A stretch of DNA of 47,779 nucleotides from JANMDR01 sp031376425 (lineage in GTDB: Bacteria; Pseudomonadota; Gammaproteobacteria; Burkholderiales; Usitatibacteraceae). Location: contig JANMDR010000124.1 in NCBI GenBank assembly GCA_031376425.1, positions 1 to 47,779 on the forward strand, written 5' to 3'. The notes beneath the pieces were generated by a model. The model saw only the letters and a program-made list of their open reading frames with translations. It was not told where the DNA came from and made no database searches. A program made the position numbers and the translations under genes. Below are positions 41,090-47,779 of the stretch, piece by piece. The first letter of the stretch is position 1. Every line of letters starts with the position of its first letter.

Positions 41090-41983
41090 ATGGGTTTTAA
41101 AAACTTAAGCTGCACCATTCATCGCGATTACGCGGATGCTTTCGGCGATGCCCTGTTAGCAGCGGGTGCAGTTAGCGTAAACGTTGACGATGCCCGCGAA
41201 GGCCAAGCCGATGAGCGGCCCATTTTTGGCGAGCCAGGTGCCTCAGGTGGTTTTTGGGATGATTGCAAGCTTACCGCGCTCTTTGCTGAAGAGACTGATT
41301 GCGCGAGCATTTATGCTCAAGTGTGCGCAGATTTTGAAATTGCAGCAATGCAAATTGAAATTACTGATGTCGCTGATGTAGATTGGGTACAGCAAAATAA
41401 GGATCAATTTCAGCCGATAAAAATCACTGAAAAATTATGGATTGTGCCAACGTGGCACGTTGCACCCGATGCCTCGGCAATTAATATTGTGCTGGACCCC
41501 GGCGCGGCTTTTGGCACGGGAAGTCACCCCACGACACGACTTTGCTTGGAATGGCTCAGTGCTAATATTGATAGCGCCGCTAGCCCCATTTGCCTTGATT
41601 ATGGCTGTGGCTCTGGCATTTTGGCGATTGCTGCTAAAAAATTTGGCGCTGGTAAAACGCATGGGGTGGATATTGATGCGCAGGCTATTCCTACCGCCAT
41701 CTATAACGCCGCCCAAAACGAAGTGGAAATTAGCTTTAGTTTGAGCGAGCACCCGCTGCACTTTAAGGCTGATATTGTCGTGGCCAATATCTTAGCAAAT
41801 CCCCTAAAAATGCTCGCGCCCGCGCTCGCCAGTCATACCAAACCGGGGGGTAAATTGGCTCTAGCTGGTATTTTAGACGCGCAAGCCGACGATATTATTG
41901 CCATTTACGCCCCTTATTTTTCTATGCAGGTTTGGCAAAGTGCGGAAGGCTGGTCGTGTATCGCCGGTGTGCGGCACGCCTAA
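41090..41983 (+). CDS. prmA: Ribosomal protein L11 methyltransferase
   Basis: A 297-aa SAM-dependent enzyme that trimethylates ribosomal protein L11. The N-terminal substrate-recognition domain contains DWVQQNKDQFQPI. The methyltransferase domain has LDPGAAFGTGSHPTTRLCLEWL, the SAM-binding LDYGCGSGILAIAAKKFGA, and VVANILANPL. The ATG at 41090 follows the accC stop by 3 nt; translation may be coupled, as no good ribosome binding site is seen. This accC-prmA order is characteristic of Burkholderiales. Confidence 0.95.
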   Translation: MGFKNLSCTIHRDYADAFGDALLAAGAVSVNVDDAREGQADERPIFGEPGASGGFWDDCKLTALFAEETDCASIYAQVCADFEIAAMQIEITDVADVDWVQQNKDQFQPIKITEKLWIVPTWHVAPDASAINIVLDPGAAFGTGSHPTTRLCLEWLSANIDSAASPICLDYGCGSGILAIAAKKFGAGKTHGVDIDAQAIPTAIYNAAQNEVEISFSLSEHPLHFKADIVVANILANPLKMLAPALASHTKPGGKLALAGILDAQADDIIAIYAPYFSMQVWQSAEGWSCIAGVRHA

Positions 41984-42093
41984 GTTTAATACCCCTTTGG
42001 AGCTATGTTCAACAACATCCTGTTTACGTGCATCTTCAGGCCATTACTGGCGGCAAAAACAAGCGTTTGGGAACGCCAGCAAATGACGTTAAA

Positions 42094-42140
42094 CTAGCAG
42101 CCTGTTGAGCCGATTTAGCCATAGCCTGACAGGTTGCTAG
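42094..42140 (+). terminator. Long hairpin after prmA
   Basis: CTAGCAGCCTGT (42094-42105) pairs with ACAGGTTGCTAG (42129-42140) with one G-T wobble and a 23-nt loop. It lies 110 nt downstream of prmA and 40 nt before the zinc-ribbon gene. The downstream T content (TATTATTGTC) is modest, so termination is possible and attenuation or mRNA protection are alternatives. Confidence 0.5.
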
Positions 42141-42180
42141 TATTATTGTCCAATGAAAATTTTGCTTAAAATATCCGCAC

Positions 42181-43614
42181 ATGCTGCAAACCACCTGCCC
42201 AAACTGTAACGCTCAATTTAAGGTTCAACCAGAACAACTCAACATCCGCCAAGGGCGGGTGATGTGTGGCCGTTGCCGCCACGTCTTTAATGCTTTTCAG
42301 TTTTTAGAGCGCGTAACGGAAAGTATCCCGGTTATCAAACCGGGTGCGAGCATCGAACCAACTTCGGCCAGTGCGCGCGAAACGCCTGCGCTAAAGCCAG
42401 TAACGCCACCGGCGTCAGCGCTAGAAACGTTTGAGTTTGATATTTCTGAACCGCTAAATACGGTAGTGCAAGCCGATGGGTTGAGCGCCGAGCAAAGGGC
42501 AAATGCTGAAGCGTTTGAAGAAAGTCTAAACAGCATTATTGATGGCCAGTCCGGTGGCAATAATGCGGGTAGTACAAGCTATGCCTTGGGTCAAACCACC
42601 ACGTTTAGCGAGCCAAAAACACCACTTCAAGCTCCGTCATCCCCCCCCTCAGAAAAGCCATACGAGCCATCTATGCCGCCAGTGGCAACGGCACCAGTAG
42701 TGAGCGATGCGACCTTAGAAGCACAAGTAGCCGCAGCACTGAGTAACTACTCTTCTACTATTTTGCCAGCAGTGCCCGTAAATGCGCCAGCAGTAGTGCC
42801 AGCCCAAACCCCAGCGCCAATAGCAGCTTCGCCAGCACTTTTTGCCTCACCGCTTGTTGCTGCTCCGGCAGAAGTAGCTGCAAAAGCTGACCCGACGCCC
42901 AACCAAATTACCCCTGCAGTTCCGATTGATATGCGTTTTTCGCAAAACGCAAACGCAAACGCAAACGCAAACGCAAACGCGAATGCAAAGGCGCAGGCAC
43001 ATGAACCCGTGGATCTGCCAAGTCAAGCGCTTGAGCAGCAGATTAGCGACGCGCAGCAAATCAATATTGGTTCATCGACCAATCCGTTTTTGGTGGCTCC
43101 GGCAGGCGCGGAAATCAAACCCAAAACCCGCACTTGGGTTACGGTATTGTATGCCTTGGGTTGTCTAGTGTTGCTAACGGGTTTAGCAGCACAATTTGCG
43201 TACCACTTTCGCGATGCCTTGGTGGCGCAGTTCCCCGCACATCGTGGCTTGGCATTGCAAGTTTGCGCCAAACTAAATTGTGTTTTGCCGTGGTCGCGCA
43301 ATTTAGACGTCGTTAAAATTGAAGCTTCAGATTTGCTGGAAATCCCCGGTAAGCCCGGCCAATTGGTGCTGAGCGCTACCTTAGCAAATCGCAGCACGGT
43401 AGTGCAAGATTATCCGTTGTTTGAAGTTATGCTGATAGACAATACCAATCGTACGGTGAGTAGTCGAGTCTTTACGCCCCAGCAATATTTGGCGCGTGCG
43501 CTCAAGCCAGATGAAGGATTTGCACCGAATGAGGAAATTGCGCTCACGCTTAATTTAGACGCCGGAGCTAAGTCCTTAGCCTCTAGCTACAAAATGCAAT
43601 TGGTTTATCAGTAG
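42181..43614 (+). CDS. Zinc-ribbon and DUF3426 membrane protein
   Basis: A 477-aa protein with a MJ0042-type zinc ribbon at the N-terminus (Cys6, Cys9, Cys29, Cys32 in TTCPNCNAQF and VMCGRCRHVF). A long Pro/Ala/Thr-rich disordered region (about 50-300) follows, with a run of Asn-Ala dipeptides near 255-268. One transmembrane helix (TWVTVLYALGCLVLLTGLAAQFAYHF) precedes the C-terminal DUF3426 domain (GKPGQLVLSATLANRSTVVQDYPLFEVMLID). The zinc ribbon faces the cytoplasm and DUF3426 the periplasm. The gene follows prmA in related genomes; its role is not established. No clear ribosome binding site is seen. Confidence 0.9.
   Translation: MLQTTCPNCNAQFKVQPEQLNIRQGRVMCGRCRHVFNAFQFLERVTESIPVIKPGASIEPTSASARETPALKPVTPPASALETFEFDISEPLNTVVQADGLSAEQRANAEAFEESLNSIIDGQSGGNNAGSTSYALGQTTTFSEPKTPLQAPSSPPSEKPYEPSMPPVATAPVVSDATLEAQVAAALSNYSSTILPAVPVNAPAVVPAQTPAPIAASPALFASPLVAAPAEVAAKADPTPNQITPAVPIDMRFSQNANANANANANANAKAQAHEPVDLPSQALEQQISDAQQINIGSSTNPFLVAPAGAEIKPKTRTWVTVLYALGCLVLLTGLAAQFAYHFRDALVAQFPAHRGLALQVCAKLNCVLPWSRNLDVVKIEASDLLEIPGKPGQLVLSATLANRSTVVQDYPLFEVMLIDNTNRTVSSRVFTPQQYLARALKPDEGFAPNEEIALTLNLDAGAKSLASSYKMQLVYQ
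42945..42980 (+). repeat. Hexanucleotide tandem repeat (AAACGC)6
   Basis: Six exact copies of AAACGC followed by a degenerate seventh (GAATGC at 42981-42986) lie inside the DUF3426 gene and encode alternating Asn and Ala. Copy-number change would alter protein length by two residues per unit without shifting the frame. Confidence 0.9.
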
Positions 43615-43630
43615 ACGCTAAATTCAATTC

Positions 43631-44038
43631 TCAGCGCGATCGGTAATTATGCGTGAGTACCAAGCGGCTTGATGCAATTAAACTGTTTAACCCCAATACC
43701 AATTGCGCCAAGACTTGGTTGGGTAGTAGCCAAACGCTGCCTTTGGGCGGTGTAGTTTGGGTAGCGGCAGCAATTACGGGTGATACCCACGCTGCATCAG
43801 TCGTTAGATCCAACAAAATATCGCCATCCGAATTGGTGTGCATATAGCATTCGCCGCCGAAGGCAAAGGTAAAGCAGATGCCTTGGCCTGCAGTCATACG
43901 TCGCCCCATGAGCTCTTGTAGTTCACGGTTGCGCGTGTCCAACCATTCTTCTACTGCCTGCGGATTTTCAAGTTGCTCCCACGCTATTTCGGCCGCACTA
44001 TTTCCGCTTGTGGTGGTTGAAGAATCAGTCTCAGGCAT
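43631..44038 (-). CDS. Small hypothetical protein next to DUF1631 gene
   Basis: I do not recognise this 135-aa product. The ATG at 44038 (MPETDSSTTTSG) lies 22 nt after the DUF1631 stop and fits better than an earlier start inside that gene. The N-terminal 15 residues are Ser/Thr-rich. A helical stretch (WEQLENPQAVEEWLDTRNRELQEL) follows, then GICFTFAFGGECYMHTNSDGDILLDLTTDAAW, with two Cys. There is no signal peptide or membrane helix, so it is probably cytosolic. It may be co-transcribed with the DUF1631 gene and converges with the DUF3426 gene. Confidence 0.65.
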   Translation of the reverse strand: MPETDSSTTTSGNSAAEIAWEQLENPQAVEEWLDTRNRELQELMGRRMTAGQGICFTFAFGGECYMHTNSDGDILLDLTTDAAWVSPVIAAATQTTPPKGSVWLLPNQVLAQLVLGLNSLIASSRLVLTHNYRSR

Positions 44039-44060
44039 CGTTTGGGATAAAGAATAGGGG

Positions 44061-46856
44061 CTATTTTGTTTTCGCACTGAGTGTGCGTACCATCGAGCTA
44101 ACCGCCCGATCAATCAGCGAAGTTTTCTCGATGATGCGCGCTTGCCCGCGGCGCACTTGTTTTGCTAGTGCGGAAGGTTCAATAGAAAGCGCTTCAATTT
44201 CACCCGGATTGGTAAATAAATAGATACCTTTTAATGGGCTTATCCAAGTTAATTTGGCGCGAATACGTTCGCCGCCGGCTTGCATAAACTCTACCCACGT
44301 ACCGCGCGTCAGTTTTTCTAAGGCGTACTCTTCAACATCTTCATCGTCGTCGTCAAACTCATCCGCATCCCCTTCGGAAAGGTCAAAATCAACAGAAGCA
44401 GCGCCCCCAGGCAACACCTTGGGTGCACCCGGTTGAGCGGCAGCAGCAGTAGTTGGCGAAGGGGCTAGTTTTAGGGCGCGTGGTGCCGGTGATTGTGGTG
44501 CTTCAGCCGCACCGATTGGTTTAGCAAAGCGTGCTACCTCGCTTGGTTTAGCCGCACTCACTTCTTCAATTTCCACACCATCGTCGCCAAAACTAATGCG
44601 TGCAAAACCGCTTCTATCAACCTTCTTGAAAGCAATTTCGCGCGCTTTTTCTTCAGCAACCAATTTTTCAAATAAGGGCTTGGCTTCGGCCGTCGCATTG
44701 ACTGCAGCGTATAAGGTCATTACGCTTTCACCGCGTAATCCCGCTTTTACCGCAGCAGCATGGCAATCAATTAAAACTGCAAAAAAGCGTGATCGATCTT
44801 CTTCTTCAATGGAGGCCAAGTCAAAGCCATCTTTGAGACGCTTTAATAAACTGGGCAAAAGGCTCACTAAACGCTTGCGTGCTTCACCATCGTTTTTTGG
44901 TAAAACGCTCCACACTAAATCATCGGCTGTGCCTAAACTTTGAATAAATTCTTCGCCTCTGCCAGCTTCACGCAGATAGATACGCTCTAAAGTGCGTGTC
45001 CACGGACCGCGTAGCAATGCGCTGACGGGAGTGGGCAAATCTGGCGTGCTGGCACGGCGTTCAGTTTCATCTTGTGCCACCATCCGCGCCATTTCACGGC
45101 GTTCGTTTTCGTGCAACACCTGCGCAGATTTTTGCACAAACTCTTCGTTCGCAGCTTCACGTTCAGCTAGGAAACTTTGAAACTCGGTAATTGCATCTGC
45201 GAATACGTTGAGATCAGTTTCAAACTGCGATTGAATGCGCTCAATGAGCATCTCGGTTTTCTTGTAGAGCGGGTCGTCTTTTGAAGCTTCATCGGCATAA
45301 CACACCGATGCTTCGGCGAGCACGTCCAATAATTGTCGTGCCGGATGCGTCTTTTGCGAGAAAAAAGTTTTGTCTAAGATTGCGACCTTCAGCATCGGAA
45401 TTTGCAGTCTGGCAATCAAGGCTTTAATGGTGTCTGGAACGCTCTTATCTTCAAATACATAATCAAACAACATCGCAACGATGTCGATGGTCATTGAGTC
45501 AACTTGACTAGAGCTTTGCGCTAAACCTTGGGCTTTTAGCTCACGCAATATTCCCAGCTCGGCCACTGGCATTTGCCCAGGCATAAAATTGCGAGCTGCT
45601 TGTAAATTAGCCAATACTGCGGCGCTAATGGCGGCATTTTGGGCGGTAACTTCGGCAGAAAACGCACCAGCTTCATCCAATGCAGCACCTGTAGCACTCA
45701 CGCCACCTGTGGTACCCAGCCCGGCTAATCCCGACAGTCCCGCACCCCCTAGTCCCATACCACCAAGTTGTAAGCTTGAAAGGGCAGACAGTAGGTTTTG
45801 TGTAGCGGCAGGGCCGAAGTTCATCGGTGCACCACCTGCTGCCCCCGCTCCTGCTAAACCAGCCATCGGCACCGCGCTGTTCGCGTCACCAAAAAGCTGT
45901 GCTAACGCGGCATTTGCATCCATTTGACCCGTGGCCGCCGCTGCCGCACCTAGTCCTGCAGGACCGGCACCGCCACCTAGTAGTTTTTGCAGCGTTGCAA
46001 AAATATCTCCGCCTGCATCTAGTCCACCAGCATCGGCGACACCCCCAGCGGCGAAGGCAGCCATCTCACTTGTTGTTGCACCCGCGGCGGCGGCATTGGC
46101 ATCGGCTTTAGGGTTTGCGCTACGCTGTCCTGCTGCTTGCGGACGCCCGTAGTTGGTACGTAAGGTGGGAAGAATTTGTCTGCCGATCAGTTGGGCATTA
46201 ACATCTTTGTAAACACTGAGCATTTCTTTAGCGATATGCTGCTCTATGAGTTTCATGACCATCAGTTTGGATTGATAACCAAAGGTCATTTGATCACATG
46301 CGGCCTTTAAGGCATTGACGACGGTATCAGGGCTCATCGGATTGGCATCATTGCCAAGTTCTGGCTCAGAAAGCAAAAAGCCCATGCGTTGGGACAATCC
46401 GCGCAGCTCCTCGTCGCACTTGTCACCCATGCGCTTACTAATATCGTTGATTGCTAAACTTTCTTCAAGCTCAGAATCATCAATAAGTGACATTTCCAGC
46501 GCGGAAAAATCTACCGGTGCTGCCGGTTTTGCACCGGTGTCTTCACCGTTTACCTTACGCTCAAAAAAACTCAAAAATTGTTTTTTAAACGCCACCTCAA
46601 TATCGGAGCGCTTTTCGCGAGATTGGGCGCGCGCATCAAGGTAAAGATTTTGGGCTTCCCGATCAAGGGACTTTTCAGCCATCTCAAAGAGTTCATCTTC
46701 GATTTTATCGAAGGTGCCAGCTAATACACCTGTAATGCGTTTTAACGCCAGATCGCGGGCGTCGTTGATTACGCTAAGCGATTCTGGACGCATATTGCGT
46801 CGGTTCGCTTTAAAAGCATTTAACGCAAGAATGTTTTCGTTGCTCGGCGTTACCAT
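44061..46856 (-). CDS. DUF1631 family protein
   Basis: A 931-aa cytosolic protein of the DUF1631 family, common in beta- and gammaproteobacteria and of unknown function. The family regions are the N-terminal ITGVLAGTFDKIEDELFEMAEK, the helical centre (VDSMTIDIVAMLFDYVFEDKSVPDTIKALIARLQIP) and SLLPSLLKRLKDGFDLA. The C-terminal part (TRGTWVEFMQAGGERIRAKLTWISPLKGIYLFTNP) resembles a PilZ-like beta-barrel, though I do not see the RxxxR motif clearly. A Gly/Ala-rich insert of about 160 residues lies at 240-397. An acidic stretch (DEFDDDDEDVEEYA) precedes the C-terminal region. Confidence 0.87.
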   Translation of the reverse strand: MVTPSNENILALNAFKANRRNMRPESLSVINDARDLALKRITGVLAGTFDKIEDELFEMAEKSLDREAQNLYLDARAQSREKRSDIEVAFKKQFLSFFERKVNGEDTGAKPAAPVDFSALEMSLIDDSELEESLAINDISKRMGDKCDEELRGLSQRMGFLLSEPELGNDANPMSPDTVVNALKAACDQMTFGYQSKLMVMKLIEQHIAKEMLSVYKDVNAQLIGRQILPTLRTNYGRPQAAGQRSANPKADANAAAAGATTSEMAAFAAGGVADAGGLDAGGDIFATLQKLLGGGAGPAGLGAAAAATGQMDANAALAQLFGDANSAVPMAGLAGAGAAGGAPMNFGPAATQNLLSALSSLQLGGMGLGGAGLSGLAGLGTTGGVSATGAALDEAGAFSAEVTAQNAAISAAVLANLQAARNFMPGQMPVAELGILRELKAQGLAQSSSQVDSMTIDIVAMLFDYVFEDKSVPDTIKALIARLQIPMLKVAILDKTFFSQKTHPARQLLDVLAEASVCYADEASKDDPLYKKTEMLIERIQSQFETDLNVFADAITEFQSFLAEREAANEEFVQKSAQVLHENERREMARMVAQDETERRASTPDLPTPVSALLRGPWTRTLERIYLREAGRGEEFIQSLGTADDLVWSVLPKNDGEARKRLVSLLPSLLKRLKDGFDLASIEEEDRSRFFAVLIDCHAAAVKAGLRGESVMTLYAAVNATAEAKPLFEKLVAEEKAREIAFKKVDRSGFARISFGDDGVEIEEVSAAKPSEVARFAKPIGAAEAPQSPAPRALKLAPSPTTAAAAQPGAPKVLPGGAASVDFDLSEGDADEFDDDDEDVEEYALEKLTRGTWVEFMQAGGERIRAKLTWISPLKGIYLFTNPGEIEALSIEPSALAKQVRRGQARIIEKTSLIDRAVSSMVRTLSAKTK

Positions 46857-47307
46857 GTACGCTTTCTGTAGTTGCCTCGTCGCATCAGCGCTTAATTGTA
46901 GAGGCTATTTGCGTTTGGGACAGCATATTAAAATTGTAGTGCATCAATAATTTAGTAGTTTAAGCTTATCCAGCGCTATCCGCAGTAATTTGCGGCAAAC
47001 TTACAGGAATTCACACGAAAGGTGTGAGAAGTCAAATAATTGCAAGAAATTTTCCTTCTGCATACCGTGTTTCTTATGCGCGCATGACTAAATGTAATGT
47101 TGCAGATATTGCAGCTAAGCTTACAGTATCGAGGCGTGGGTGGGAGTGTCAAGGTACATTCCCGCATTTATACTAACTTTAACAATTTATTTATCGTTGC
47201 GACGGTGTTGGTGCATTTTTGTATCCACTGCAAGCCCGTGCAGTGTCACAATCGTTATAATCATAGTTATACGTTTTTTTACCCACACAAATTTAGAGGC
47301 AGTCACT
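46857..47307. other. 451-bp intergenic region between DUF1631 and PfkB genes
   Basis: No gene is visible. It must hold the divergent promoters for the leftward DUF1631 gene and the rightward kinase. A small hairpin TCACAC/GTGTGA lies at 47011-47027, and the kinase promoter elements are listed separately. I saw no tRNA or recognisable RNA motif. Confidence 0.5.
47226..47261 (+). promoter_or_regulatory. Predicted promoter and inverted repeat before the PfkB kinase
   Basis: A perfect -10 consensus TATAAT lies at 47256-47261. The -35 area lacks TTGACA but overlaps the inverted repeat CACTGCA-6 nt-TGCAGTG (47226-47245). This suggests a protein binds there to control or assist the promoter. Confidence 0.5.
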
Positions 47308-47779
47308 ATGTCGGTACTTATTTGCGGCTCGGTAGCATATGACACGATTATGGTTTTTCAGGGGCAATTTAAAACCCATATTTTGCCAGAGCAAATTCAT
47401 ATTTTGAATGTCGCGTTTTTGGTTCCCGATATGCGCCGTGAGTTTGGTGGTACAGCAGCTAATATTGCCTTTAATATGAAATTATTGGGTGAAGACGCCC
47501 TAATTATGGCGTCAGTAGGCGATGATTTTGGTCCCTATGCCGAGCGTTTAGATAAGCTCGGTATTTCCCGAAAGCACATCCGTCAAATCCCCGGCACCTT
47601 CGTGCCGCAAGCATTTATAGTGACCGATATTGATGCTAACCAAATATCAGCGTTTCACCCCGGTGCAATGGCATCGTCGTATCTTAATAAGGTATCGGAT
47701 GCCCCAAGCACAACCTTAGGCATTTTGGCACCCGACTCACGAGACGGCATGTTGCAGCATGCGCAACAGTTTCATGATG
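47308..47779 (+). CDS. PfkB-family carbohydrate kinase (adenosine kinase-like), partial
   Basis: The first 157 codons of a kinase that runs off the end of the window; the frame is open to the last base. It starts MSVLICGSVAYDTIMVFQG, and has REFGGTAANIAFNMKLLGE and MASVGDDFGPYAERLDKLGI, the N-terminal PfkB signature with the GG substrate-binding motif. The ATP-binding and catalytic Asp region is outside the window. AGAGG lies 8 nt upstream of the ATG. The substrate may be adenosine or a sugar. It follows DUF1631 in related Burkholderiales. Confidence 0.88.
   Translation, partial: MSVLICGSVAYDTIMVFQGQFKTHILPEQIHILNVAFLVPDMRREFGGTAANIAFNMKLLGEDALIMASVGDDFGPYAERLDKLGISRKHIRQIPGTFVPQAFIVTDIDANQISAFHPGAMASSYLNKVSDAPSTTLGILAPDSRDGMLQHAQQFHD

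Noticed and set aside
42945..42986. CRISPR-like or satellite repeat
   Set aside because: The units are 6 nt without spacers and lie in frame in a disordered protein region.
46857..47307. tRNA or structured RNA in the longest gap
   Set aside because: No cloverleaf or recognisable RNA motif was found; only a small hairpin and promoter elements are visible.

Overview
The window most likely comes from a betaproteobacterium of the order Burkholderiales. The strongest evidence is the right-hand block tlpA - aroQ - accB - accC - prmA - zinc-ribbon/DUF3426 gene - DUF1631 gene - PfkB kinase, an order I associate with that group. A ferredoxin/flavin reductase of the 'CDP-6-deoxy-glucoseen reductase' type and a GcvA-type LysR regulator fit this. 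The placement is by gene content and order, not by a search. I see no rRNA, tRNA, CRISPR array, phage or insertion sequence.

Layout. (1) 1-5635: a sucrose-uptake locus with a TonB-dependent receptor, a sucrose phosphorylase and an SuxC-like MFS sucrose importer. (2) 5653-9439: two cyclic-di-GMP genes one base apart, a PAS-GGDEF-EAL protein followed by a TPR-GGDEF sensor. (3) 9566-15767: a LysR regulator with a glutathione S-transferase; divergently, an unrecognised 75-aa peptide with an exported DUF885 metallopeptidase-like protein; then an exported M14 carboxypeptidase and a MATE exporter. (4) 15785-23066: a dispersed module of DUF1838 protein, NADPH-type reductase, exported VOC protein, second TonB-dependent receptor and Tat-exported flavin amine oxidase. 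Three of its promoter regions carry the same TGTCCGGACA palindrome. (5) 23078-28232: fasciclin protein, TetR regulator, a secreted 20-residue-repeat protein and a large beta-propeller/GGDEF sensor.

(6) 28365-30516: a GbsR/MarR-type regulator whose likely operator (ATTTCAGT, 4 nt, ACTGAAAT) lies in front of its own gene and in front of a DCC thiol-disulfide protein and an SDR protein. (7) 30545-31290: an AbrB/PIN toxin-antitoxin pair whose promoter lies in a perfect 32-bp palindrome. (8) 31315-33865: peroxiredoxin, 2Fe-2S/flavin reductase and an SDR protein. (9) 33986-36919: a DUF3370-like exported protein, a DUF5648-like gene remnant, DUF3224 and FxsA. (10) 37077-47779: conserved chromosome, with an orphan DsbD-alpha domain, TlpA, AroQ, AccB, AccC, PrmA, DUF3426, a small unknown, DUF1631 and a PfkB kinase cut by the window end.

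The least familiar parts are the TGTCCGGACA-linked module, which looks like an outer-membrane uptake and periplasmic oxidation system for an unknown compound with its regulator outside the window, and the small peptide gene in front of the DUF885 protein. Housekeeping functions (fatty-acid synthesis start, shikimate pathway, ribosomal L11 methylation) sit on the right; accessory nutrient acquisition and signalling fill the left and centre.
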